From: Streptomyces sp. B21-083
GTDB lineage: Bacteria > Actinomycetota > Actinomycetes > Streptomycetales > Streptomycetaceae
Assembly (NCBI RefSeq): GCF_036898825.1
Contig: NZ_JARUND010000001.1
Span: 2,356,001 to 2,420,000 of the forward strand
Direction: 5' to 3'
Length of the DNA: 64,000 nucleotides
Made by a program: the position numbers and the translations under genes
The notes under the pieces: generated by a model
Database searches by the model: none
What the model saw: the letters and a program-made list of their open reading frames with translations, nothing else
What the model was told of the DNA's origin: nothing
In this document: positions 26,982 through 37,160 of the stretch, piece after piece
Position numbering within the stretch: the stretch's first letter is position 1
Layout of the letters: every line of letters starts with the position of its first letter

Positions 26982-27821
26982 TCACGCGCCGCGCAACACC
27001 GTTTCCAGGTGGCGACCCCAGCGCAGTGCGGTGGCCACGATCTCTCGCGTGCCGGGTTCGAGGCGGTGGCGCGGTCCGACGACCTGGACGGCGGCGACGA
27101 CCTCGTCCGTGAAGTCGCGGACCGGTACGGCGACCGAGTACAGGCCGGGCTCGGCCTCCTCGTCGACGATCGAGTATCCGCGCTGCCGGGTCAGCGACAG
27201 CCGGCGCAGGAAGTCGTCGAGGCCGGTCGGTGTGTCGGGGCCGTGGCGGACGAAGTCGGTGCGGGAGAAGACCGCCGCCACCTCGTCGTCGTCGGCGTCC
27301 ATCAGCAGCGCCTGGCCGCAGTCGCTGCAGTACGCCGGGTAGGGGCGGCCGATCCAGGAGCCGAGCTGCCGGCTGCCGGGCGGCACCCGTTCGGCGACGG
27401 TCACGGTCGTGTCGCCCACGAGAACGCCGAGGTAGCAGCTCTCGCCGGTCTCCGCCGCCATGCCCTCCAGGGCCGTGAGACCGTCGGTGCGCAGGCGGTG
27501 TGCCGTGAGTTCCCGGGCCGTCGTGTAGAGCCTCCAGTGAGGTGCCACCGCGCCCGAGGCCTCGTCGCGTTCGACGAAGTCCTCCGCGCCCATGGCGGTG
27601 AGTGCCCGGGACAGCTGACTGCGGTCGCGGCCCATCCGCCTGGCGAGTTCGGAGACGGACACGGCCAGGCCATGACGTCGGCCGCCGGCCGTGCCCCGGG
27701 CGAGCGCGGACAGGACGTCCAGGCCCTTCGCCACGCTCGAGTCCACGTACCCCTCGTACTCCTCCGTCGTCCCGGCGCGCCCGTACGACGGGGTGCCGGG
27801 CCCGTGCTCGTTGATCCGCAC
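26982..27821 (-). CDS. IclR-family transcriptional regulator
   Basis: 279 residues from GTG 27821, with GGAAGG 10 bases upstream; the open frame extends to a TTG at 27842. The N-terminal wHTH is LAVSVSELARRMGRDRSQLS followed by RALTAMGAEDFVERD. The C-terminal IclR effector domain (about 95-275) contains ESCYLGVLVGDTTVTVAE and GYSIVDEEAEPGLYSVAVPV. Residues Cys-x2-Cys in AYCSDCGQALLM sit in the effector pocket. It is divergent from the unknown gene/permease operon with a palindrome between, and probably controls that operon. Confidence 0.92.
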   Translation of the reverse strand: MRINEHGPGTPSYGRAGTTEEYEGYVDSSVAKGLDVLSALARGTAGGRRHGLAVSVSELARRMGRDRSQLSRALTAMGAEDFVERDEASGAVAPHWRLYTTARELTAHRLRTDGLTALEGMAAETGESCYLGVLVGDTTVTVAERVPPGSRQLGSWIGRPYPAYCSDCGQALLMDADDDEVAAVFSRTDFVRHGPDTPTGLDDFLRRLSLTRQRGYSIVDEEAEPGLYSVAVPVRDFTDEVVAAVQVVGPRHRLEPGTREIVATALRWGRHLETVLRGA

Positions 27822-27873
27822 TGTACCGCCGCCTTCCCACAAGATCAGAAACTGTGCAGTATTTACATCTTGC

Positions 27874-27890
27874 CGTGCATTTAATGCACG
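27874..27890. promoter_or_regulatory. Palindromic operator CGTGCAT-TTA-ATGCACG
   Basis: A perfect 7+7 inverted repeat with a 3-base centre lies between the divergent IclR gene and the 27941 operon, 50 bases from each start. A related half-site CTGTGCAG occurs just to the left (27852-27859). Size and symmetry fit an IclR-family site. Confidence 0.6.
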
Positions 27891-27940
27891 CCTAGCATCC
27901 TCTGCATCAGCTGCCGCCGAATGCCGAGGGATGTACGCGT

Positions 27941-28408
27941 ATGGGCACGACGATGCCGCCGGGAACCACCGAACGAGGCCGGGAGGCAGCGGATCCGTCC
28001 GTACGGCGCCGGACGGTACGGAGGGTCAAGGCCTACTGGCCGGTCTCAGAGAACACCCTGGCCGCCTGCGCGCGGGGCGACCTCGACACGCTGCGCTCCG
28101 ACGAGTCCTTCGCCTCACTGCTGCGCGTGCTGGAGAGTTCGCCCGAACTCGGGGACTTCGGCGTGTACGGCGACGTCTTCGAGGTGGCATTCGGCGCGGA
28201 GGGCTTCACCGTCCGGCCGGGCGCCCACCCCGCCCTCGGCTCGGTCGGCGGGCGGTTCCTCTCCGCCACCGTCGCCGTGACCACGTACGTCGACTCGGTG
28301 ACGGACGAGGACCTGGCGCGGGTGCTGGCCCGCCTCGCCGACGCCCATCCCTGGGAGATCCCGGTGATCGAGCTCTCCGCCCCGCTGGAACTCGTCTCCC
28401 GAGCCTGA
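27941..28408 (+). CDS. Unknown small protein at the head of the permease operon
   Basis: 155 residues from ATG 27941, with GAGGG upstream; the ATG at 27953 is an alternative. The first 30 residues are basic. The body is alpha/beta without membrane segments and ends DEDLARVLARLADAHPWEIPVIEL. The H-P-(W/Y)-E-x-P string resembles the end of CutA and of the NIF3 insertion domain, where it forms an edge strand in a trimer or dimer. That is a weak structural hint only. It precedes a permease, so it may be a small binding or regulatory protein of the uptake operon. Confidence 0.65.
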   Translation: MGTTMPPGTTERGREAADPSVRRRTVRRVKAYWPVSENTLAACARGDLDTLRSDESFASLLRVLESSPELGDFGVYGDVFEVAFGAEGFTVRPGAHPALGSVGGRFLSATVAVTTYVDSVTDEDLARVLARLADAHPWEIPVIELSAPLELVSRA

Positions 28409-28605
28409 CCAGAGCGCAGCGAACCCTCCCGAACCCGAGCCCCTCAGCCCCTCAGCGCGGCACCCGCACCCGGTGACCGCCCCTGCCGCGTGCGCACCAC
28501 CCGACGCGCACCGCTCCCCCGCCGAAAGTGGCTTCACCCCTCCGCCATGCCATGCCGATCGCCCCCCACGCGTCCTGCCCCTCCCCGCTCCCCAGAGGAC
28601 ACGTC

Positions 28606-30051
28606 ATGTCAGTCTCAGTCGCACCGGAGAACCCCGCGGCGCCCGCCACCGGCGCCGCCCAGCGCAGCCCCGACGGCCTGCGCCGCACCATGCGGTCCCG
28701 CCATCTCGTGATGATCGCGATGGGCGGCGTCATCGGCTCGGGGCTCTTCCTCAGCTCCGGCTTCACCGTCTCCCAGGCCGGCCCGCTCGGCGCCGTACTC
28801 GCCTATCTGGTGGGCGCGTTCGTCGTCTGGCTGGTGATGACCTGCCTCGGCGAACTCGCCGTCATCTACCCCGTCTCGGGTGCGTTCCACGTCTACGCGA
28901 CCCGCTCCATCGGCCCCGCCACCGGCTTCGCCACCGCCTGGCTGTACTGGCTGACCTGGGCGGTCGCCCTCGGCTCCGAGTTCACCGCGTGCGGGCTGCT
29001 GATGCAGCGCTGGTTCCCCGGTGTCAGCGTCTGGGTCTGGTGCGTGGTGTTCGCCACGGTCGTCTTCGGAGTGAACGCCTTCTCCGCCCGGGTCTTCGGC
29101 GAGACCGAGTACTGGTTCTCCCTGGTCAAGGTCGTCGCCGTGGTCGCCCTCATCGTGCTCGGCGGCGCGGCCCTGGCCGGCTTCCACCCGCTCTCCTCGG
29201 GCGGATCCCACCCCTTTCTGCTGCAGAACTTCAGCACTCCGGACGGCCTCTTCCCACATGGTTTCTCCGGCGTCCTCGTCACCGTCCTGGCGGCTTTCTA
29301 CGCCTTCTCCGGGTCCGAACTCATCGGCGTCGCCGCCGGTGAGACCGAGGACCCCGCGACCGCCGTACCCAAGGCGCTGCGCGTCACCGTCATCCGTCTG
29401 CTGGTCTTCTTCGTCGGCGCGATCACGGTGATCGCCGCGACCATCCCGTACGACAAGGTGGGTCTGGACGAGAGCCCGTTCGTCACCGTCTTCTCCTCCG
29501 TCGGCGTCCCCTACACGGCCGACGCGATGAACTTCGTGATCATCACGGCGCTGCTGTCCGCCGGGAACAGCGGCCTGTACTCCTGCGCCCGCATGCTCTT
29601 CTCCCTCGCGGAGGAGAAGCAGGCCCCGCAGGTGCTGCGCCGGCTCAGCCGCCGTGGCATCCCGCTGGTCGCCCTGTCGCTCAGCATGGTCGGCGGTGCC
29701 GCCTCCCTGGTGAGCAGCGTCGCGGCGCCCGAGACCGTCTACCTGGTGCTGGTGTCGATCGCCGGGTTCGCCGCGGTCGGCGTGTGGATGTCCATCGCCG
29801 CGTCCCAGTTCTTCCACCGGCGGGCCTTCGTACGCGACGGCGGGGACGTCCGGACGCTGTCGTACCGGACCCCCTTCTACCCGGTCGTGCCCATCCTGGC
29901 CTTCGCCCTGTGCCTCGCCTCGCTCATCGGTATCGCGCTGGACCCGGCGCAGGCCACCGCCCTGTACTTCGGCGTCCCGTTCGTGGCCGGCTGCTACCTG
30001 TACCACTGGCTGCGCCACGGTCGCCGCCGGACCGCTGGAGCCGCCGTATGA
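28606..30051 (+). CDS. APC-superfamily amino acid permease
   Basis: 481 residues from ATG 28606 with AGAGGA just upstream. It has twelve hydrophobic segments and the amino acid-polyamine-organocation signature at the first helix, RSRHLVMIAMGGVIGSGLFL. YAFSGSELIGVAAGETEDPA in helix 6 and the following loop is diagnostic for the amino acid transporter branch (GABA/lysine/aromatic permease type). The substrate cannot be read. Its stop overlaps the HAD start (ATGA), so imported substrate and downstream chemistry are likely linked. Confidence 0.93.
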   Translation: MSVSVAPENPAAPATGAAQRSPDGLRRTMRSRHLVMIAMGGVIGSGLFLSSGFTVSQAGPLGAVLAYLVGAFVVWLVMTCLGELAVIYPVSGAFHVYATRSIGPATGFATAWLYWLTWAVALGSEFTACGLLMQRWFPGVSVWVWCVVFATVVFGVNAFSARVFGETEYWFSLVKVVAVVALIVLGGAALAGFHPLSSGGSHPFLLQNFSTPDGLFPHGFSGVLVTVLAAFYAFSGSELIGVAAGETEDPATAVPKALRVTVIRLLVFFVGAITVIAATIPYDKVGLDESPFVTVFSSVGVPYTADAMNFVIITALLSAGNSGLYSCARMLFSLAEEKQAPQVLRRLSRRGIPLVALSLSMVGGAASLVSSVAAPETVYLVLVSIAGFAAVGVWMSIAASQFFHRRAFVRDGGDVRTLSYRTPFYPVVPILAFALCLASLIGIALDPAQATALYFGVPFVAGCYLYHWLRHGRRRTAGAAV

Positions 30052-30740
30052 GGCCCACCTGTCTGCTCCTCGACCTCGACGGCACGCTGATCGACTCCGC
30101 TCCCGGCGTGACCGCGAGCGCCGCCGCGGCCCTCCGCTCGGTCGGGGCGTCGGTCCCGGACGGGCCCGCGCTGCGCGGCTTCGTCGGTCCGCCGATGTAC
30201 GACACGTTCCGCCACGTCGTCGGCCTCGACGAGCCGACCGCGCGGGCCGCCCTCGCGGCCTACCGCACGGAGTACGCCCGGCACGGAGCGTCGGCCGCCA
30301 CCGTGTACGACGGGATTCCCGAACTGCTGGACGCCTTGGCCGCGTCCGGCCTCCCGATGGGCGTCGCGACCTCCAAGGTGCAGGACCAGGCGGAGCTGAT
30401 GACACGTCGCTTCGGTCTCGACGCACGGCTGCTGACCGTGTGTGGTGTCTCCGACGAGGCGGGCCGCACGACGAAGCGGCAGGTCATCCGGGAGTGCGTC
30501 ACCCGGCTGCGGGACCGGGGCGCGGACGTCCGCCGGCCGCTCATGGTCGGCGACCGCGCCTACGACATCGAGAGCGCGGCGGCAGAGGGCATCCCTACCG
30601 TCCATGTGCGGTGGGGCTACGGCGGGGAGGCGGAGTCGGCCGGAGCGGTCGCCTACGTCGCCGAACCGGCCGAACTGATCCACCTGCTCGCCACGCTCCC
30701 CCGCACCGCCCTCGCAATCACCCCTGAGACCGCCCACTGA
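30048..30740 (+). CDS. HAD-superfamily phosphatase (PGP-like)
   Basis: 230 residues from ATG 30048, with GGAG 7 bases upstream. Motif I is LLLDLDGTLIDS, motif II lies in MGVATSKVQDQAE (Thr/Ser), motif III is the Lys of TTKRQVIRE, and motif IV is VGDRAYDIESA. A helical C1 cap spans about residues 15-80, as in phosphoglycolate-phosphatase-like enzymes that act on small phosphates. It overlaps the permease stop by four bases and lies 15 bases before the cyclase-family gene. Its natural substrate in this operon is unknown. Confidence 0.9.
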   Translation: MRPTCLLLDLDGTLIDSAPGVTASAAAALRSVGASVPDGPALRGFVGPPMYDTFRHVVGLDEPTARAALAAYRTEYARHGASAATVYDGIPELLDALAASGLPMGVATSKVQDQAELMTRRFGLDARLLTVCGVSDEAGRTTKRQVIRECVTRLRDRGADVRRPLMVGDRAYDIESAAAEGIPTVHVRWGYGGEAESAGAVAYVAEPAELIHLLATLPRTALAITPETAH

Positions 30741-30755
30741 GAGGACCCGCCACCC

Positions 30756-31550
30756 ATGACACCGAACAACACCGCCGCCGCCACCGGCCCGACCACGGCC
30801 ACCGAACCACCCCTCTGGGCCCTGCACCGGGAACTGACGGCGACGACGGTCCGGACGGACCTCACGCACGCCTTCCACCCGGGCCAGCCGCACTTCCCCG
30901 CCTTCCCGGACGAGGAGCGTGAGCTGCCGTTCGACATGTCGCGTGGCGACGGCTTCACCGTGCATCTCCACACGATCGTCGGCCAGTGGGGCACCCACGT
31001 CGACCCGCCCGTGCACTTCGTCGCCGGGGCCCGGACCCTGGACGAGATCCCGGTCGACGAGATGATCCTGCCGCTGGTCGTCCTCGACATCAGCGACCGC
31101 GTGGCCGCCGACCCCGACGCCGTACCGACCCTGGACGACATCGCAGCTTGGGAGTCGCGCCACGGCCGTATCCCCGCCGGCTCCTTCGTGGCCCTGCGCA
31201 CCGGCTGGAGCCGGCGCTGGCCCGACCCGGCCGCCATGGCCAACAAGGACGAGGCGGGCGTGAGCCACTGCCCGGGGTGGTCCGCCGAGGTCCTGCGGTA
31301 CCTCTTCGAGGAGGCCGGTGTCACCGCGATCGGGCACGAGCAGACCGACACGGACCCCGGACTCGCCACCTCCGCCGGTGACTTCAGCCTGGAGCGTTAC
31401 GTGCTGGCACGCGACCGCTGGCAGATCGAGCTGCTGGCCGACCTGGACCGGGTGCCCGAGGCCGGGGCCCTGATCGTCGCCACCTGGCCCAAGCCGCAGG
31501 GCGGTTCGGGGTTCCCCGCCCGCGTGTTCGCCCTGCACCAAGCGGTCTGA
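30756..31550 (+). CDS. Cyclase-family metal-dependent hydrolase (KynB-like fold)
   Basis: 264 residues. The cyclase family metal-binding motif HxGTHxDxPxH is seen as GQWGTHVDPPVHF around residues 76-88, with the later GHEQTDTDPG supplying further ligands. Members include kynurenine formamidase and isatin hydrolase, which hydrolyse amide or lactam bonds. The first 35 residues are Thr/Ala-rich and probably disordered. As third gene of the permease operon it may open a cyclic or N-acylated imported compound. There is no tryptophan-pathway gene nearby to support a kynurenine role. Confidence 0.88.
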   Translation: MTPNNTAAATGPTTATEPPLWALHRELTATTVRTDLTHAFHPGQPHFPAFPDEERELPFDMSRGDGFTVHLHTIVGQWGTHVDPPVHFVAGARTLDEIPVDEMILPLVVLDISDRVAADPDAVPTLDDIAAWESRHGRIPAGSFVALRTGWSRRWPDPAAMANKDEAGVSHCPGWSAEVLRYLFEEAGVTAIGHEQTDTDPGLATSAGDFSLERYVLARDRWQIELLADLDRVPEAGALIVATWPKPQGGSGFPARVFALHQAV

Positions 31551-31590
31551 ACCAGGCGGTCCGGACCGGGTCCGAACCGCCGACATGACA

Positions 31591-31631
31591 CGAAGAGCTC
31601 CGGTCGGCCATGTCGCCGCCGGAGCTCTTCG
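31591..31631. terminator. Rho-independent-like hairpin
   Basis: CGAAGAGCTCCGG (31591-31603) pairs perfectly with CCGGAGCTCTTCG (31619-31631) across 15 bases. It separates the cyclase gene from the Lrp-type regulator. There is no clear U-tract, as usual in Streptomyces. Confidence 0.75.
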
Positions 31632-31663
31632 GTGAGTGCGAGTCAGGAGACACAGCCACAGCC

Positions 31664-32104
31664 ATGGACACCATCGACGAGCAGATCATCACCGAGCTCA
31701 CGGGCAACGCCCGTATGTCCCATGCCGAGTTGGGCCAGCGGGTGCGCCTGTCCCGCAACGCCGTGCGCCAGCGCGTCGAGCGCCTGGAACGGCAGGGGCA
31801 CATCGGCGGCTACACCCTGGTGCGTCCGTCGAGCGGGCCCGACCGGCCGACGGTGGCCGCCCATGTCCTGGTCTACCGCCAGGACCGGATGCGTGGCGGC
31901 GATGTCCTGGCCGCCCTCAAACGCATCCCGGAGGTGGTCTTCTGCGACGTGCTGAGCGGCCAGTTCGATCTGCTGGTCAGCCTGGAGGCCGACTCCCTGG
32001 AACGCGTACAGGGCATCTGGGAGCAGATCGCCCAGATGCCCGGTGTACGGGACACGGTGACGGCACTCGCGCTGTCCCGTGTCGTCAGCCGGCCGCGGCT
32101 ATGA
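31664..32104 (+). CDS. Lrp/AsnC-family regulator
   Basis: 146 residues from ATG 31664; the upstream in-frame ATG lies in the terminator hairpin. The AsnC-type wHTH reads MDTIDEQIITELTGNARMSH then AELGQRVRLSRNAVRQRVER; the RAM effector domain follows from about residue 65 (RPTVAAHVLVYRQDRM, DVLSGQFDLLVSLEA). Lrp-type regulators sense amino acids. It sits between an amino-acid permease operon and the aspartase operon and could respond to the substrate of either. It is convergent with aspA. Confidence 0.93.
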   Translation: MDTIDEQIITELTGNARMSHAELGQRVRLSRNAVRQRVERLERQGHIGGYTLVRPSSGPDRPTVAAHVLVYRQDRMRGGDVLAALKRIPEVVFCDVLSGQFDLLVSLEADSLERVQGIWEQIAQMPGVRDTVTALALSRVVSRPRL

Positions 32105-32130
32105 GACGCCCCCGGCTATGACGGCCACAG

Positions 32131-33503
<1,373 letters not shown>

Positions 33504-33507
<4 letters not shown>

Positions 33508-34934
33508 ACTCCGGCCCCGTTGAGGCAGACGACCTTCGGCTGGGTCATGTCCTCGTAGGCGAAGCGCACGCCCTCACGGCCCATGCTGCCGTACTTGAAG
33601 CCACCGAAGGGCATCGCGTCGATACGGTAGTCGGAGGAGTCGTTGATCATCACACCGCCCGCCTCCAGCAGCCGTGCCGCGGCCATGGCCCGGTCCAGCG
33701 AGGCCGTGAAGACGCCCGCGTGCAGGCTGAAGTCGATCTCGTTGGCCCGCTCGACGGCCTCCTCGAAGGTGTCGAAGGGCTCCAGGACGACGACGGGCGC
33801 GAACGCCTCCTCCCGCCAGACAGCCGACGTCGCCGGCACGTTCTCGAGAACGGTCGGGGCGTACCCGCTGCCGTCCCGCTCGTGGCCGCACAGCAGCCTG
33901 GCCCCCTCGGCGAGGGCGGCGGCGACCGTGGCCTCGACCGCGACCGCCGCCCGTTCGTCGATCATGGGACCGACGTCGGTGCGCTCGTCGGCGGGGTCCC
34001 CGGTACGCAGCTGCCGGGTGCGCTGGACGAACGCGTCCCGGAACGCCGCGTACACCGGGCGCTCGACGAGGATCCGCTGGGTGCCGACGCAGTTCTGGCC
34101 GGCCGCCCAGAACGCCCCGGACACACACGCCTCGACCGCCGCGTCCAGGTCCGCGTCGGCCAGCACCAGGACGGGGGCGTTGCCGCCGAGGTCCATGGCG
34201 AGCTTCTTCAGCCCGGCCGAGCGCGCGATGGCCTCACCGGTGCGGAATCCCCCGGTGAACGACACCATCCGCACGTCCGGGGCGGCCACCACGGCGGCCC
34301 CCAGCTCGGCGCCGCCGTTGACCACGGTCACCACGTCCTCCGCCAGCCCCGCCTCCACCAGCGTGTCGACCAGCCGCAGCGCGGACAGCGGGGTGAGCAG
34401 GGACGGTTTCAGGACGACCGCGTTGCCGCCCGCGATCGCCGGGCCGAGCTTGTGCGCGACCAGGTTGAGCGGGTCGTTGTACGGCGTGACGGCCGCGATG
34501 ATGCCCAGCGGCTCACGGGTGAACCAGCCCGAGCGCCCCTCCGATCCCGCGTACGCGTCGAACGGCACCACCTCGCCCGCGTTGCGGCGCGCCTCGGCCG
34601 CCGACAGCCGCAGGGTGTTGACCGCGCGGCCGGTCTCCTTGCGGGCCTGCGTGAGGGTCTTGCCGGCCTCGGCGACGATCAGCCGGGCGAACGACTCGGC
34701 GCGCTCCTCGATCAGCCGGGCCGCGCCGTCGAGCACCGCCACGCGGGCGGCCCGGGAGAGGCCACGAGCGGTCTCGCGCCCTCGCCGGGCCCGCCGCAGG
34801 ACAGCGTCCACGGCGTCGGCCGAGGTCAGGCAGACCGAGCCGATCGTCTCGCCGGTGTACGGGTTGCGCACCGGCGCCATGCCGTCGCCGACCTGCGCGT
34901 GCGTGGGCAGAGCGCCCAGTGAGACATCAGCCAC
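33504..34934 (-). CDS. NAD(P)-dependent aldehyde dehydrogenase
   Basis: 476 residues from GTG 34934. NAD-binding motifs are [20 protein letters not shown] and [12 protein letters not shown]. Catalytic Cys lies in [13 protein letters not shown] and the structural glycines are conserved. The usual general base segment (E)LGG is [12 protein letters not shown], Asp where most ALDHs have Glu. This form occurs in the SSADH/PhnY-like branch. It overlaps the homoserine dehydrogenase-like gene by 8 bases and the aspartase gene by 4. Context suggests oxidation of aspartate semialdehyde to aspartate, an inference from neighbours. Confidence 0.9.
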
Positions 34935-36021
34935 GACGGGCCTCCTGAAGGGACTTGACGCCGAAGCCGGAGGCGGCGCCGCCGGTGTGCTCGTGGATGC
35001 CGATGACGTCCGAGAGCAGCGCGTACGCCGTCTCGGTGCGCCCGGCGCCGGGCCCGCCGATGGTGACGGTGCCCAGCAGATCGGTGTGGAACGCCACGGC
35101 GTTGGTGGGACCCGAGACCCCGGCGAGCGGGTGCTCGGCGGGCAGTGCGACCGGCGCGACCCTGGCCTCGACGGTGCCGTCCGGGCGGCGGACGGCGGAG
35201 CCGACCAGCCTCCAGCGCAGCCCCTCGGCCGCGGCCAGCCGTACGTCCTCGGCGGTGAGGGACGAGATGCCGGTGCAGGGAACATCCGTACGCTTCAGCT
35301 CGGCGCCGAGCACCTCGCCCGCGAGGATCATGACCTTCAGCTGGACGTCGTACCCCTCGACGTCGGCCGTCGGGTCCGCCTCGGCGTAGCCCAGGGCCTG
35401 GGCCTCGGCGACGGCGTCCGGGAAGGACAGGCCCGACTCCAGCCGGCCGAGGACGTAGTTGGAGGTGCCGTTCATGACGCCCTCGAAGCCGGTCACGGTC
35501 AGCCCGCCGAACATGCGGCGCGCAGTACGCAGGACCGGCGTGCCCGACATCACGGTCCCCTCGGACTCGACGCGCACACCGTGCCGCCGCGCCAGTTCCC
35601 GCAGGGCTGGGCCGTGCAGGGCGATGGGCCCCTTGTTGGTGGTGCACACGTGCTTGCCGGCCTCGATCGCCCACCGTATGTGCGACAGCGCGGGCTCCCC
35701 GTCCGTGGGGTTGGTGAAGGTGGCCTCGGCCACGATGTCGGCCGGTACCTCTTTGATCACCCACTCGTTGCGGGGCTCCGGGCTACCGCCCGCCAGTTCC
35801 GAGAAGTCCAGCTCACCGGGGGCGGCGGCGAGCAGGGGCGCCAGGTCGATGCCGTCCCCCTCCGTCCGTACGAGGGATCCCGCACGCAGGTCCGTGATGG
35901 CCACCACCCGCAGTCCGAAGCCGAGTTCGGCCCGCAGGGCTTCTCCGCGTTCGGCGATCAGCTCGGCGAGCGCGCGGTTGACGCCGCCGAATCCGATGAG
36001 CGCGAGGTCGTATCGGAACAT
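34927..36021 (-). CDS. Homoserine dehydrogenase-like oxidoreductase
   Basis: 364 residues from ATG 36021, with a perfect AAGGAGG upstream. The nucleotide-binding start is [17 protein letters not shown]. The catalytic region [20 protein letters not shown] has the HSD Glu/Asp/Asp/Lys set, and [13 protein letters not shown] is family-typical. It lacks the ACT regulatory domain, so it should escape threonine feedback. The biosynthetic hom of actinomycetes is usually about 430 residues with ACT and clusters with thrC and thrB; this one clusters with ALDH and aspartase. A catabolic direction (homoserine to aspartate semialdehyde) is inferred. Confidence 0.85.
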   Translation of the reverse strand: MFRYDLALIGFGGVNRALAELIAERGEALRAELGFGLRVVAITDLRAGSLVRTEGDGIDLAPLLAAAPGELDFSELAGGSPEPRNEWVIKEVPADIVAEATFTNPTDGEPALSHIRWAIEAGKHVCTTNKGPIALHGPALRELARRHGVRVESEGTVMSGTPVLRTARRMFGGLTVTGFEGVMNGTSNYVLGRLESGLSFPDAVAEAQALGYAEADPTADVEGYDVQLKVMILAGEVLGAELKRTDVPCTGISSLTAEDVRLAAAEGLRWRLVGSAVRRPDGTVEARVAPVALPAEHPLAGVSGPTNAVAFHTDLLGTVTIGGPGAGRTETAYALLSDVIGIHEHTGGAASGFGVKSLQEARRG

Positions 36022-36073
36022 CCGGTCCTCCTTCACTGGTGCGGCCGGGCGGGACCGCGCGGCCTCCCACAGC

Positions 36074-36119
36074 GTCACGGCCGGACAGGTCAGCACGACC
36101 ATGCCGAAACGGCCGTGAC
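36074..36119. promoter_or_regulatory. Inverted repeat between divergent HSD operon and IclR gene
   Basis: GTCACGGCCG (36074-36083) and CGGCCGTGAC (36110-36119) are perfect inverted copies separated by 26 bases, a spacing that suits a dimer-of-dimers regulator such as an IclR protein. The site lies 53 bases upstream of the HSD start. Confidence 0.55.
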
Positions 36120-36169
36120 GACTGCCGATGTGCACCGTCGGCCGAGCGCTCGTCCCGCACGCCGCTGGC

Positions 36170-36184
36170 TATAGTGCGCGGGTG
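36170..36184 (+). promoter_or_regulatory. Leaderless promoter of the second IclR gene
   Basis: A good -10 TATAGT at 36170-36175 ends 6 bases before the GTG start at 36182, and no RBS lies between. The transcript would begin at or next to the GTG, i.e. be leaderless. Confidence 0.6.
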
Positions 36185-36991
36185 ACGACGAACGAGCCCA
36201 CGCCCGGACCGACGGCGAAGGGAACGGCCTCCTCACTGCGTATGGCGCTGCGGATCGTCAACACCGTGCTGGACCGGGAGATGTCGGGCCGGGCCGGATT
36301 CAACGTCAGCAGGCTCGCCGACGAGGTCGGCATCGAGCGCAGCAAGGCGTCCCGGACCACTCAGGACCTGTGCGACAAGGGCTTCCTCGAACGCCGGGAG
36401 GACTCGACGCTACGAGCCGGCGGCGCCTTCTTCACGGCGGCGGCGTCCCTGCACCCCGGCCTGGTCCGGCGCAGCCGTCCGCTTCTGCGCAGCCTCGCCG
36501 TCGGCCACGGGGCGGGCGCACGGCTCTCCGTCCTCGACGGCGTCCAGGTCAGGGTGGTGCGAGCCGAGTCGGCCGCGGGTATCGCCCACGAGTGGCTCGG
36601 TCCGGCGAGTCTCGTCACCCCGTGCTGGTGCACCGGTGCGGGCCGGGCGCTCCTGCTCGACCACACCCCCGACGAGATCACCGCCCTTCTGGACGACTAC
36701 GAACTGATCGGCGTCGGCGGCCCCGACGCGGCGCGCTCCGTCGAGGAACTCGTCGCCGCCAACGACCACGACCGCCTGCGCGGCATCGTCACGGCGCGGG
36801 GCGAGTTCGAACACGGGGTCGTCGAGTACGCCGTACCCGTGCGGGACGCCGAGGGGCGCATCCGGGCCGCCGTGTCGGTCGTGGGCAGAGACCACGACCT
36901 GCTGCCGCGCGAGCGGACGATCGAAACGGACCTCGGGACGGCGGCTGCCGCGTTGGCCGGCTCCATGAACGGTGACGGCACGGAAGAGTAG
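36182..36991 (+). CDS. IclR-family transcriptional regulator
   Basis: 269 residues from GTG 36182. The wHTH covers about residues 20-75 (GFNVSRLADEVGIERSKASR, then TTQDLCDKGFLERRED). The effector domain contains GAGARLSVLDGVQVRVVRAE and HGVVEYAVPVRDAEGRIRAA. It is transcribed divergently from the HSD-ALDH-aspartase operon across a perfect inverted repeat, so it probably represses that operon and itself. It is a paralogue of the IclR at 26982, with little close similarity. Confidence 0.92.
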   Translation: MTTNEPTPGPTAKGTASSLRMALRIVNTVLDREMSGRAGFNVSRLADEVGIERSKASRTTQDLCDKGFLERREDSTLRAGGAFFTAAASLHPGLVRRSRPLLRSLAVGHGAGARLSVLDGVQVRVVRAESAAGIAHEWLGPASLVTPCWCTGAGRALLLDHTPDEITALLDDYELIGVGGPDAARSVEELVAANDHDRLRGIVTARGEFEHGVVEYAVPVRDAEGRIRAAVSVVGRDHDLLPRERTIETDLGTAAAALAGSMNGDGTEE

Positions 36992-37160
36992 GGGCGGGCC
37001 CGCCGACGAGGTAGGCATCGCCGAGCGCCCCCTCCCCCAGGCGAACCGCCCGAACCCGCAGCTCAGACGGACGTCCGCCCCTTCAGCGTCGCTGTGATCA
37101 CCCGTGCCCGCGACGACCGGCTCGGCCTCGCCATCGCCTCGGAGGCCAGGTCCGCCGGGC

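Noticed and set aside
28615..30426. 603-codon minus-strand frame opposite the permease
   Set aside because: Shadow; the plus-strand permease has full APC signatures.
33643..36174. 843-codon plus-strand frame opposite HSD and ALDH
   Set aside because: Ser/Arg/Thr-rich shadow of two recognised genes; no RBS.
36992..37160. Possible small gene downstream of the second IclR
   Set aside because: No start with RBS and no balanced composition; ordinary spacer.
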